From JAJFJD01 sp965228975 (GTDB taxonomy: Bacteria; Pseudomonadota; Alphaproteobacteria; UBA8366): 64,000 bases of DNA. Location of the stretch: contig OZ245851.1 of the NCBI GenBank assembly GCA_965228975.1, forward strand, positions 2,790,001 through 2,854,000. Reading direction: 5' to 3'. A program made the translations under genes and the position numbers. How positions within the stretch are numbered: position 1 is the first letter of the stretch; each line of letters opens with the position of its first letter. Of the stretch, positions 50,580 through 59,968 are shown in pieces. A model generated the notes under the pieces. It was not told where the DNA came from. It was given only the letters and a program-made list of their open reading frames with translations, and did not search any database.

Positions 50580-53048
50580 CTAGTAGAGACCGCGTGACGG
50601 TGAGACCGGGGATGGCCGTTCGCCCGGGGCCGCCGCACGTACTTCTCCGCCGCCGATGACGGTACGTTCACTGCGCGGGTCCGGTTCTGTGCCGGTCTTA
50701 TACGCTTCCAGGATGACGTTTCGATCGCCGCTGCGTGCGGGCATGCCACTGGCTGCGTTGACCCGGACGTGCCGGATACCGGGCGGAATCCGGAACGGTA
50801 CGGCCGGGCGATCGGCAAGCGCCTTGGCCATGAAATCCTTGAAGATTGGCGCCGCGACGGTTGACCCGCTTTCCCGCCGGCCGAGGGTACGCGGCGTGTC
50901 GAAGCCTACGAAGACGCCGACCGCCAAGTCGGGCGAAAACCCAACGAACCAAGTATCGCGGCTTTCGTTGGTCGTACCGGTCTTTCCGGCCAACGGCTTC
51001 CCGATCGAGCTGATCCGGCGCCCGGTGCCCCGCTTCACCACGCCTTCGAGCATGGAGACGATTTGATAGGCCGATGCCGGATCGGCGATCTGCTCGCGCG
51101 TATCGGGAATCGCCGGCGGCTCCTGGCCTTCCCAGGCCGCGACCGTGCAATCCTGGCAGGCCCGTGTGTCATGGCGGAAAACAGTCTTGCCGTTGCGGTC
51201 CTGGACCCGGTCGATCAGCGCCGGCTTGATCGCCTTGCCGCCATTGACCAGCATGCCATAGGCTGCGGTCAGCCGAAGCAGCGTGGTCTCACTGGCGCCG
51301 AGGGCCATGGCCAGTTGTTCGGTCATCAGGTCGAACAGGCCAAACTGCTGTGCCGTCTCGACGATCGGTTTCATACCGATCGTCTGCGCCAGCCGTACCG
51401 TCATCAGGTTGCGCGACCGCTCGATGCCGATCCGCATGGGACTCGGCCCATAGAATCGCTTCGTGTAGTTGGCCGGCTTCCACTTGCCCAGGCCCGGCCC
51501 CTGGTCGATGACGAAAGGCGCGTCGAGGATAATGGTCGACGGCGTATAGCCACGATCCAACGCCGACAAATAGACGAACGGCTTGAACGCCGACCCCGGC
51601 TGCCGCTTTGCCTGGACGGCGCGGTTGAATTCGCTCGTCTCATAATCATACCCGCCGGACATCGCCAGAACGCGACCGGTATGCGGATCGAGGGCAAGGA
51701 TAGCGCCGTTGATCGCCGGCACCTGGCGCAAAGCGTAAGTGTTCGGCGGATACTCCGTCGGCTCCTTGCCCTTGACCTTCGGTTTGCGCGAGACCCGCTC
51801 GACCAGCACGACATCGCCCGGCGCCAGCACATCCGTCGCCCGGCGCACGGCCGGCCCGCGCTTTTGGTTGTCCAGCGCGGCGCGCGCCCAGGTCATTTCA
51901 GCCAGGGGAATCTTACCCTTTACGTCACTGTCGAATCCGATCTCGGCCGATGCGTCGGTGACCTTCAACACCACCGCGGCCTTCCAATCGCCGGCTCCGG
52001 ACGGGATGGAAACCTCGCGCAGGTAGCCGATCCAGTTCCCGTTCGTGGGAATTTTCGCGATCGGGCCGCGCCATCCGTGGCGCCGGTCATAGGCGATCAA
52101 GCCATCCCGCAACGCTCGATCGGCGATCGCCTGCATCTTTGGGTTAAGCGTGGTGCGGACGGAAAGTCCGCCCTCGTAGAGCCCCCGCTCGCCGAAGCGT
52201 TCGACGAGTTCACGGCGCACCTCCTCGAGATAGTAGTCGGCTTGCACCACCTGGGTAGCGGATCTCGGCACCACGACGAGCCGTTCCGCGATCGCCTGCT
52301 CGGCCGTGGCGCGGTCGATATACCCTTCCTCCATCATCCGGCCGACCGCCCAATTGCGCCGCGCCACCGCGGCATCGTAGCGCCGGATGGGGTGATAGTT
52401 GTTCGGCGCCTTGGGCAAGGCCGCCAGATAAGCGGCCTCGGCAATGGTCAATTCATCGAGCGATTTGTCGAAGTAATTGAGCGCGGCGGCAGCGACGCCG
52501 TAGGAGCCGTATCCCAGGTAAATTTCGTTCAAATATAGCTCCAGAATCCGGGATTTCTCGAAGGCCCGCTCGATTCTGAACGCGAGTATCGCTTCCTTGA
52601 TCTTGCGCTCGATGCTCAACTCGTTCGTCAACAGGAAATTCTTCGCCACCTGCTGCGTGATCGTCGACGCACCGACCGGCCGCCGGGACCGCTGCGTGAC
52701 GATATTGATGACGTTTGTGGCCACCGCCCGACCGAGGGCGACCAGATCGACGCCAGGATGATGGTAGAAATTCTTGTCTTCCGCCGCGATGAAGGCGCTG
52801 ATGAGATGCCGCGGCATCGCCCGGACGGGAACGAAGACCCGCCGCTCCACGGCGTATTCCGCAATCAACCGGCCGTCCCCGGCATGGACGCGCGTGACCG
52901 TCGGGGGGTCGTACTTGGCCAACTGCTTATAATCCGGCAGGCCCTTGCTGTAATGCCACAAGATATACAGCGCCGCCCCCGCCCCGGCGAGCGACAGAAA
53001 GAAACCGAACGATAAGACGAAAACCAGCGCTTTCGCTATGCGGGACAT
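50580..53048 (-). CDS. mrcA: Penicillin-binding protein 1A
   Basis: The protein has 822 residues from the ATG at 53048 (GGAAGG ribosome site); the frame is open to 53093. One N-terminal membrane helix is followed by the glycosyltransferase domain (AAEDKNFYHHPGVD, GASTITQQVAKN, YLNEIYLGYGSYG) and the transpeptidase domain with SxxK (GSAFKPF), SxN (SRN in IERSRNLMTV) and KTGT (AGKTGTTNES). The C-terminal tail is Arg/Pro-rich. It polymerises and cross-links peptidoglycan. It lies 80 bases downstream of the amidase gene and may share its promoter. Confidence 0.95.
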   Translation of the reverse strand: MSRIAKALVFVLSFGFFLSLAGAGAALYILWHYSKGLPDYKQLAKYDPPTVTRVHAGDGRLIAEYAVERRVFVPVRAMPRHLISAFIAAEDKNFYHHPGVDLVALGRAVATNVINIVTQRSRRPVGASTITQQVAKNFLLTNELSIERKIKEAILAFRIERAFEKSRILELYLNEIYLGYGSYGVAAAALNYFDKSLDELTIAEAAYLAALPKAPNNYHPIRRYDAAVARRNWAVGRMMEEGYIDRATAEQAIAERLVVVPRSATQVVQADYYLEEVRRELVERFGERGLYEGGLSVRTTLNPKMQAIADRALRDGLIAYDRRHGWRGPIAKIPTNGNWIGYLREVSIPSGAGDWKAAVVLKVTDASAEIGFDSDVKGKIPLAEMTWARAALDNQKRGPAVRRATDVLAPGDVVLVERVSRKPKVKGKEPTEYPPNTYALRQVPAINGAILALDPHTGRVLAMSGGYDYETSEFNRAVQAKRQPGSAFKPFVYLSALDRGYTPSTIILDAPFVIDQGPGLGKWKPANYTKRFYGPSPMRIGIERSRNLMTVRLAQTIGMKPIVETAQQFGLFDLMTEQLAMALGASETTLLRLTAAYGMLVNGGKAIKPALIDRVQDRNGKTVFRHDTRACQDCTVAAWEGQEPPAIPDTREQIADPASAYQIVSMLEGVVKRGTGRRISSIGKPLAGKTGTTNESRDTWFVGFSPDLAVGVFVGFDTPRTLGRRESGSTVAAPIFKDFMAKALADRPAVPFRIPPGIRHVRVNAASGMPARSGDRNVILEAYKTGTEPDPRSERTVIGGGEVRAAAPGERPSPVSPSRGLY

Positions 53049-53127
53049 GGGCCTTCCAGGCGGTTTTTGTTCAAAATGGACCCGTCCCTCCACGGGATAC
53101 GGACGCTAGCCTTTAAATATGGCTAAG

Positions 53128-54351
53128 TTATGAACGGCTCAACCGTTCTTTACGTTCAAAATATTTATCGGCAGCCCGCAGGATCGACTGCGCCATATTG
53201 ACCTGATGCTCGCGCTTGCGAAGCAGACGCTCATCCTGCCGATTCGACAGATACCCCAACTCCATCAGAATCGACGGGACATCAGGTGATTTAAGGACTG
53301 CGAACCCGGCAAATCGATGGGTGTTCCGCAGCAGTCGCGACGTCTTGGCGACCTCCTTGATTAGGATTTCACTAAAGATCGCGGATTCGTTCATCGTCTG
53401 CCGCTGACGCAATTCGATCAAAAACGACGCCACCGCGTCCGATTGATTGGACAGATCGATTCCGGCAATCGCATCCGATCGGTTCTCCTTGGCCGCCAGC
53501 GCCGCGGCCTCCTTATCGGAAGCACGCTCCGACAGCGTATAGATCGATACGCCGCGCAGCCGCTTGTCCCGGTTGCTATCCGCGTGCAGCGACACGAACA
53601 GCTCCGCCCGGACGCTTTCGGCCATTTGAAACCGCTTGCGCAGCGGGACGTAGACATCTTCGTTCCGGGTCAGAAAGACCTTGTACCGGCCGCTCTTCTC
53701 CAGCACCCGCTTCACGGTGCGGGCAATTCGGAGGGTTACCAGCTTCTCGCGGAGCCCGGACCGACCGATCGCGCCGGGATCGGGACCGCCATGTCCCGGG
53801 TCGATCACGACCACGCGCTTATGTGACTGATATCCCTTTTTCCCGGGTCTCTTGGGCGGCAGCACGGCGGGGCGGACGATCGGCGCCGGCTTCGGGTCCA
53901 CCCAATCCCGTGAAACAAACCGCCGCTCGGACCGCTGAAAAAGCACAGGCGATATCGACTTGAGGTCGATCACCAAGCGGTTCTTGTTCTTGCCCGACGG
54001 CGGCAACATGACATGCCGGAGAACCTGCGCCGGCGATCTCATGTCGACGACAAGTCGGCTGTTGCCCTTCTGGAAAAGCCCAAAACGGTAGCTGGATATG
54101 ACACCGGACGAGCGACCCGATGTCTTCGGGCCGATCTTCCATTCGACCTGCGGCAGGTCGACAACCATTCGATACGGATCCGGCAGCGTGAAGATACGGT
54201 AGGGAACCTTCTTGCTCAGCTCCACAACCAGCCGAGTCTTGTCGGGATGGGCCCCGATCCGGACGTCGGACACTTCCATGGCGCTGACGAAACCGATATT
54301 CGCCAGCATGAGCATAATCGTCAGGACTATCCGAACCGCCATACTATTCAC
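53128..54351 (-). CDS. amiC: N-acetylmuramoyl-L-alanine amidase with AMIN domain (AmiC-like)
   Basis: The protein has 407 residues with a signal peptide (hydrophobic residues about 5-24), an N-terminal AMIN domain (VRIGAHPDKTRLVVELSKKVPY) and a C-terminal Amidase_3 domain with zinc ligands in VVVIDPGHGGPDPGAIG and FVSLHADSN, and the late Glu in LMELGYLSN. It cleaves septal peptidoglycan in the periplasm. It is divergent from rne. Confidence 0.94.
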   Translation of the reverse strand: MNSMAVRIVLTIMLMLANIGFVSAMEVSDVRIGAHPDKTRLVVELSKKVPYRIFTLPDPYRMVVDLPQVEWKIGPKTSGRSSGVISSYRFGLFQKGNSRLVVDMRSPAQVLRHVMLPPSGKNKNRLVIDLKSISPVLFQRSERRFVSRDWVDPKPAPIVRPAVLPPKRPGKKGYQSHKRVVVIDPGHGGPDPGAIGRSGLREKLVTLRIARTVKRVLEKSGRYKVFLTRNEDVYVPLRKRFQMAESVRAELFVSLHADSNRDKRLRGVSIYTLSERASDKEAAALAAKENRSDAIAGIDLSNQSDAVASFLIELRQRQTMNESAIFSEILIKEVAKTSRLLRNTHRFAGFAVLKSPDVPSILMELGYLSNRQDERLLRKREHQVNMAQSILRAADKYFERKERLSRS

Positions 54352-54953
54352 AGTCGCCTAACATCCGGTAGTGAATAAGGTGCCAAATCTTGCGAATCGC
54401 TAAATCGATTGGACGGTCTCCGCCCAAGGCGCCGAAATTATACTTTATAATCATTTACCATCAATTCAATTTATTCCTGCTAGTTTTGGCGATAACAGAA
54501 ATAGGCGAATAACGGATTGTAGTATCGACCTTGTGCGCCTATTTTAGTTTAAGCGCTTCCGTGTACGGCCCATCCGGCATTTTGGTTGGCCGGACGCCGC
54601 CTTGGATCGATCTTTGCGCGAGCCGCTCATGTGGACGGCGTTGCGAAGGGAAATGAGAAGGGTCAAGGAGTGCTAGAGATAGCTTATTCAGTTTCCACTG
54701 CCGTGCGGCACCAGAACGCCCGGCTTGATCAGTAAGGTGACAATGCGCGACGCGAATCCGGCCTCTGACCCAACTCATAGCGCCCAGCGCTTTGATGTCA
54801 GGCACTCGCTTGGAATCCGCGCCGTCCTGGCTGGCGACTCCGCCGGCCGTTTGACGGCGCTTACGCCATTGTCGCTTCTCGAAAATCCAACAGGCGCAGA
54901 TTACAGAGGGTTGGTTCGCGCAACCCCCGCGGCAATCGCGCCGGAGAACACCA
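54352..54953. other. Divergent intergenic region between amiC and rne, with rne leader
   Basis: These 602 bases hold the amiC promoter and the promoter and long leader of rne. Bases about 54430-54510 are AT-rich and are the likely core promoter area. A long rne leader fits RNase E autoregulation, where the enzyme cuts its own 5' untranslated region. A minus-strand open frame at 54539-55015 runs into rne and I do not accept it as a gene. Confidence 0.55.
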
Positions 54954-57398
54954 ATGACGCGACGTATGCTTATCGACGCCTCGCAGTCCGAAGAGACGCG
55001 GGTTGTCGTACTCAAGGGGAATCGTCTCGAGGAGTTTGACTACGACTCGGAAATCAAGAAGCAGCTAAAAGGGAATGTCTATCTCGCGAAAGTAACGCGA
55101 GTCGAACCCTCGCTTCAGGCGGCCTTTGTCGAATACGGAGGTAACCGGCACGGTTTCCTCGCCTTTAACGAAATACACCCCGATTATTACAAAATTCCTG
55201 TCGCGGATCGCGAAAAGCTAATTGCCGAAGAGGCGGCGATCGAAGAAGGCGAAGAACAGGAAGACGGCGAACAGGTCGAGACGGTGGGCGGCGACGAATT
55301 AGAGGACGTCGAGCGCCGGCGCGCCCGGCTCCGCCGACGCTACAAGATCCAAGAGGTCATCAAGCGCGGCCAGGTCATCCTTGTACAGGTCGTCAAAGAA
55401 GAGCGTGGCAACAAGGGCGCCGCCCTCACCACCTATCTTTCCCTACCGGGACGCTATTGCGTCCTGATGCCGAACACGGCGCGCGGCGGCGGCATCAGCC
55501 GCAAGATCAACAACATGCGCGACCGCAAACGCCTGAAAAAGATTCTCGACGATCTCGGGATCCCCGAAGGGATGGCGGTCATCGTCCGGACCGCCGGTTC
55601 GGAACGCACGAAAGCGGAAATCAAGCGGGACGCGGAATACCTTCTACGGCTATGGGACACCATTCGCACAGACACGCTCGATTCGACCGCCCCGGCCTTG
55701 ATCTACGAAGAGGCCAATCTGATCAAGCGCGCGATCCGCGACATGTACACGAAGGAAATCGAAGAAGTCCTTATCGAAGGCGACGATGGATATCGCACCG
55801 CCAAGGACTTCATGCGGACCTTGATGCCGAGCCACGCGAAGCGCGTCCAGCCGCACAAGACCGACGGCACGCCAATGTTCCAGCACTTCCAGGTGGAGGG
55901 GCAGATCGACGCCATCCACAGCCCGGAAGTGAAATTGCGGTCGGGCGGCTATATCGTGTTGCATCAGACCGAGGCCCTGGTGGCGATCGACGTCAACTCC
56001 GGCAGGTCGACACGGGAACGCCACATCGAAGAGACCGCGCTGAAGACGAACCTGGAAGCCGCCGAAGAGGTCTCACGGCAGCTCCGTCTCCGGGATCTCG
56101 CGGGCCTGATCGTGATCGACTTTATCGACATGGAGGATTCGCGAAACAATCAGGCCGTCGAGCGCCGCCTTAAGGAAGCGCTGCGGCACGATCGGGCACG
56201 CATCCAGGTCGGGCGCATCAGCCATTTCGGCCTGCTCGAGATGTCGCGTCAGCGCCTCCGTCCGAGCCTGACGGAAATGTCCAGCGAAGTCTGCCCGCAC
56301 TGCGGCGGATCGGGATACATCCGGTCGGTCGAATGGACCGCGCTGTACATCTTGCGTGCTATCGAGGAAGAAGCGCTGCGCAAGCGGTCGACCGAAATGT
56401 CAGTTTCGATGCCGAGCGAAGCCGCGCTCTACATGCTCAACCAAAAACGGTCGAAACTGCACGACCTGGAAATCCGTTACGGCATAAAGATCCTGATCGT
56501 CGCCGATAACGAAATCATGGCGCCGAACTTTTCGATCGATATCGTCCGCGGCACCGGCGAGATCATGCGTGTCGAAACGGAAGACCGCGACCGCGACCGG
56601 CCGGGCCAGCGCAAACGGCGCTCCCGCCGGCGCCGCCGGTCGGACGCCGACACCCCCGCGGATACGCAAGAGGCGGCGGACGCAAGCTCGTCGGAGGAGC
56701 GAGACGATTCCGCCGAATCCGGCGAACAGGAGGGCGAAAGCCAACCCCGGCGCCGAAAACGTGGCCGCCGGGGCGGACGCCGCCGGAACCGCAGGTCGAA
56801 GGCCGCAGAGAGCGGTGAGACCGAAACCGCCGTCACTGAAGTCGCAGACGGGGAAGCCGCGGCGGAAATCGATGCCGCAACCGACGATCCAGGGTCGGCC
56901 GAACAACCGGATATCGAGGAGCAGCCCGCGGAGGAAAAACCGAAACCGCGGCGACGGCGCCCGCGCCGCCGATCGGCCAAATCGAAGGATACGGCCGAGG
57001 GCGAGGGCGATACCGACGCCAAGACCGGCGACGCGACGCCCGAAGAGGCCGCCCCGGATACTGCAGTGGCAGACGCCGCGGCTGAAACGCCGGCTGACGA
57101 CGGCACGACCGAGGGCGATGGCGCACCCAAGAAGGCCGCGGCGAAACCGAAGGCACCGCGACGGCGCAGCCGCACCACGCGGAGCCGCAAACCCAAGGCC
57201 GATGCGGAAGCGCCTGCAGCGGACGAAAAGGCCGCCTCGAACGGTGCGTCAGAGGCAGCGCCAGCGGAAGAAGCGCCGGAGCCGCAACCGGCGGCCGAGC
57301 CCGCGGCAGCTTCGGAACCTGCCGAAGAGACACCGCCGATCCAACCCGAAGAACCGGGTGAAAAACGCACCGGCTGGTGGAACCGCGTCGTCGGCTAA
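54954..57398 (+). CDS. rne: Ribonuclease E/G
   Basis: The protein has 814 residues. The S1 domain spans about residues 36-150 with an acidic insert (EEGEEQEDGEQVETVGGDELED), followed by RNase H-like and DNase I-like parts; the metal-binding catalytic Asp is in VIDFIDMEDSRNN (Asp389), and the Zn-link is CPHCGGSG (Cys447 and Cys450). From about residue 540 the chain is a disordered scaffold of Arg-rich blocks (RKRRSRRRRRSD, PRRRKRGRRGGRRRNRRS) alternating with Ala/Glu/Pro-rich stretches. It processes RNA and organises the degradosome. Confidence 0.95.
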   Translation: MTRRMLIDASQSEETRVVVLKGNRLEEFDYDSEIKKQLKGNVYLAKVTRVEPSLQAAFVEYGGNRHGFLAFNEIHPDYYKIPVADREKLIAEEAAIEEGEEQEDGEQVETVGGDELEDVERRRARLRRRYKIQEVIKRGQVILVQVVKEERGNKGAALTTYLSLPGRYCVLMPNTARGGGISRKINNMRDRKRLKKILDDLGIPEGMAVIVRTAGSERTKAEIKRDAEYLLRLWDTIRTDTLDSTAPALIYEEANLIKRAIRDMYTKEIEEVLIEGDDGYRTAKDFMRTLMPSHAKRVQPHKTDGTPMFQHFQVEGQIDAIHSPEVKLRSGGYIVLHQTEALVAIDVNSGRSTRERHIEETALKTNLEAAEEVSRQLRLRDLAGLIVIDFIDMEDSRNNQAVERRLKEALRHDRARIQVGRISHFGLLEMSRQRLRPSLTEMSSEVCPHCGGSGYIRSVEWTALYILRAIEEEALRKRSTEMSVSMPSEAALYMLNQKRSKLHDLEIRYGIKILIVADNEIMAPNFSIDIVRGTGEIMRVETEDRDRDRPGQRKRRSRRRRRSDADTPADTQEAADASSSEERDDSAESGEQEGESQPRRRKRGRRGGRRRNRRSKAAESGETETAVTEVADGEAAAEIDAATDDPGSAEQPDIEEQPAEEKPKPRRRRPRRRSAKSKDTAEGEGDTDAKTGDATPEEAAPDTAVADAAAETPADDGTTEGDGAPKKAAAKPKAPRRRSRTTRSRKPKADAEAPAADEKAASNGASEAAPAEEAPEPQPAAEPAAASEPAEETPPIQPEEPGEKRTGWWNRVVG

Positions 57399-57435
57399 TC
57401 CGAGGTCGTTTCCCAACTCCGACCGTATTAACGCT

Positions 57436-57472
57436 AAGGTTTGACCGGCCCGAAAGGGTCGGTTAGCCTTTT
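57436..57472 (+). terminator. Rho-independent terminator after rne
   Basis: ACCGGCCC and GGGTCGGT form an 8-bp stem (one G-T pair) around a GAAA tetraloop; AAGG and CCTT extend the base. A run of four T follows within the CCTTTTCC end. It lies 40 bases after the rne stop. Confidence 0.75.
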
Positions 57473-57542
57473 CCGATCAGTAAGACTTGGGAGTCGAATA
57501 CCGGCACCCTTGGCACTGGGTGCGGTGTTCGGTAACGCACCG

Positions 57543-58811
57543 ATGGCACAGCACAACGCACCGCCGGGTCCCAACTTCCATGATACCGTCGATGCCAAGC
57601 ATCGTTCGGCGGACCCGGTCTTTGATACCGTCGTTTACCGGCTTTTCCTTCCCCTCATCCGGTCGTTGATCCGGACGGGCAATCTTTCAATTTGCTATCG
57701 CGACAATCCGGGCGTACCGGTCGGCGACGGCAATGGCGACTTTTGCGCGATGCGGATCGATCATACCCGCTTCCTACGGCGCGCCCTTGCCCAACCCGAT
57801 CTCGCCGTGGGTGAAGGCTATATGGATGGCGAGTGGCACCTCCAGCAAGGCGATCTCGCAACCTTCCTTGGGCAAATATTGCTCAACCAGGAAGCGCTCT
57901 TGCAGAAACCAGCCTTTCGCGCCCTCACCGCCATACAGGATTGGTTATCCGACCCGCACCGGCGAAACGGACCGACGCGAAGCCGCAGAAATGCGTCACA
58001 TCACTACGATCTCGGCAACGACCTGTACGAGACCTTTCTCGATGAAGGCATGAACTACTCCTGCGCCTTCTTCGAAACACCGACGCAGAGCCTGCGTGAC
58101 GCGCAGATCAACAAACTACGAACGAGCATCGAGCGGTTGGGTATCCAGCCCGGCATGTCCGTGCTCGACATCGGATGCGGTTGGGGCGAGCTTACGCGCC
58201 GGATCGTACAGGAAACCGATGCGGGTGACGTGACGGGCATCACCCTCGCCGAACAACAGTATGATTTCGCGCGCAGCAATGCCGACGTTGTCCACGGCAA
58301 TCGTTTGCGATATCGGCTGCAAGACTATCGGGATTTCGCCGGCGCGAATGCGAAAGGCTTCGACCGCATCGTCAGCATCGGCATGTTCGAACATGTCGGA
58401 AAGCATCAATTCGCCGACTATTTCGGCGCCATCAAACGGATGCTTAAACCGGGCGGGCGGGCGCTGGTGCACTCCATCGTTCGCCCGACACCGGGCAAGA
58501 CGAGTCCGTGGATCGACCGCTACATCTTCCCAGGCGGCTATATCCCGTTGGACAAAGAGTTGACCGACAGCGGGGTCAACGCCGGATTGACGCTGGAACG
58601 CCCGGCCTTCGCCCACGAGAGCTTCAACTACGCGCACACGCTGCGCCATTGGCGGCGACGGTTCAACTCACAGAGCGAAGCATTGGATCAGCGGAAGTAC
58701 GATGCACGCTTTCGGCGGATGTGGAACTTCTATCTCGCCGCATCCGAGGCCGCCTTCGACGCGACGGGTTATTACGTCGCGCAGGCCTTGTTCCGAAAGG
58801 AGAGTTCCTAG
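57543..58811 (+). CDS. cfa: Cyclopropane-fatty-acyl-phospholipid synthase family protein
   Basis: The protein has 422 residues from the ATG at 57543; the frame is open to 57441, but that extension lies in the rne terminator. SAM binding is shown by LDIGCGWGELT (from Asp209), and family motifs are HHYDLGNDLYETFLDEGMNYSCAFF, GMFEHVGKHQF and SNADVVHGNRL. It methylenates double bonds in membrane lipids. The N-terminal 120 residues are the usual CFA extension. Its stop overlaps the aminotransferase stop in a shared CTAG. Confidence 0.92.
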   Translation: MAQHNAPPGPNFHDTVDAKHRSADPVFDTVVYRLFLPLIRSLIRTGNLSICYRDNPGVPVGDGNGDFCAMRIDHTRFLRRALAQPDLAVGEGYMDGEWHLQQGDLATFLGQILLNQEALLQKPAFRALTAIQDWLSDPHRRNGPTRSRRNASHHYDLGNDLYETFLDEGMNYSCAFFETPTQSLRDAQINKLRTSIERLGIQPGMSVLDIGCGWGELTRRIVQETDAGDVTGITLAEQQYDFARSNADVVHGNRLRYRLQDYRDFAGANAKGFDRIVSIGMFEHVGKHQFADYFGAIKRMLKPGGRALVHSIVRPTPGKTSPWIDRYIFPGGYIPLDKELTDSGVNAGLTLERPAFAHESFNYAHTLRHWRRRFNSQSEALDQRKYDARFRRMWNFYLAASEAAFDATGYYVAQALFRKESS

Positions 58812-59962
58812 CGGTCGCGGCCGATCAGGAGGGTCGCCGCCTGCTCGACCGCTTCATTCGTCTCGGCGTATGAGAGGCGCAAAAACCGGTTGCCGCGGTC
58901 GGGGTCGAAATCGAGACCGGGCGCAAGGGCCACGCCGGTGTCGGCAAGGATTTGTCGGCAAAACGATTTACTGTCATTCGTCAGGTCGCCGATGTCGACA
59001 TAGACATAGAACGCGCCATCCGCCGGCGCGAATTTCTCGAAGCCAGCCTTCGGCAACGCGTCGAGCAACAGGGCGCGGTTGGCGCGATAGGCCTCCACCC
59101 GGCGTTCATTTTCCTCACCGCAATCGAACGCGGCGACCGCGGCTATTTGCGATAAGGTCGGCGCGGAAATGAAGAAATTCTGCGCCAGACATTCGATGGT
59201 GCGAGCCAGGTCCGGCGGCACGACCATCCACCCGACGCGCCAACCGGTCATCGAAAAATATTTGGAGAAACTGTTGATGATGATGACCGAGTCATCGAAC
59301 TCGGCGGCGGTATCGGCCCGGCGATCATAGGTGATGCCATGATAAATCTCGTCGGAGATCAGCCGGATCCCATTCGCCTTGCAATAGTCGATCAACGCGG
59401 CGAAATCCTTGCGATCCAACATTGTGCCGGCTGGATTCGACGGTGACGCGACGATCAGGCCGTCAATGGGCCCGTCACGCAACGCCTTGTCCAACAAGGC
59501 CGGTGTCGGCTGGAACCGATCGCCCACGTCCGCCAACAGAGTCACCGGCTCAACCCCGAAAGCCGACAAGATATTGCGGTAACAGGGATAGCCGGGCGAT
59601 GCGAGCGCAACCCGGTCGCCGACGTCGAACGCCGCCAGAAACGCCAGAACGAATCCGCCGGACGATCCCGTCGTGACGACGATACGATCCGTATCGAGCG
59701 TAACGCCGTAGTAGTCGCGATAATGCCCGGCGATCGCCTCACGCAACGGCGGGATGCCGAGCGCTTCGGTATATCCCAAACGGTCACCCGACAATGCGGC
59801 GCGGGCGGCGGCCAACACACCGTCCGGTGCGCTGGTTCCCGGCTGTCCTACTTCGAGATGGTAGACGGCATCTTGCGCGTCGGCGCGCTCATTCGCCTCA
59901 CGCATGACATCCATGACCATGAAGGGCGGGATTCCAGCCCGTGACGCGACTTTCAACACCAT
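58808..59962 (-). CDS. PLP-dependent aminotransferase, class I
   Basis: The protein has 384 residues with fold-type I marks: SPSNPAGT (Asn176), DEIYHGITYD (Asp204, Tyr207), PLP Lys234 in INSFSKYFSMTGWRVGW, and Arg near the C-terminus (NRFLRLSYAET). It transfers amino groups in amino-acid metabolism; the substrate is not clear from sequence. It follows the gamma-glutamyltransferase-like gene start-to-end by 6 bases on the same strand, so they are co-transcribed. Confidence 0.92.
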   Translation of the reverse strand: MVLKVASRAGIPPFMVMDVMREANERADAQDAVYHLEVGQPGTSAPDGVLAAARAALSGDRLGYTEALGIPPLREAIAGHYRDYYGVTLDTDRIVVTTGSSGGFVLAFLAAFDVGDRVALASPGYPCYRNILSAFGVEPVTLLADVGDRFQPTPALLDKALRDGPIDGLIVASPSNPAGTMLDRKDFAALIDYCKANGIRLISDEIYHGITYDRRADTAAEFDDSVIIINSFSKYFSMTGWRVGWMVVPPDLARTIECLAQNFFISAPTLSQIAAVAAFDCGEENERRVEAYRANRALLLDALPKAGFEKFAPADGAFYVYVDIGDLTNDSKSFCRQILADTGVALAPGLDFDPDRGNRFLRLSYAETNEAVEQAATLLIGRDR

Positions 59963-59968
59963 GGAGCG

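Noticed and set aside
51063..52538. 491-codon plus-strand open frame
   Set aside because: It is antisense to PBP1A, which has all transglycosylase and transpeptidase motifs.
54539..55015. 158-codon minus-strand open frame upstream of rne
   Set aside because: It overlaps the rne start and leader, begins inside rne, and has a Cys/Arg/Gly-rich composition with no recognisable domain.
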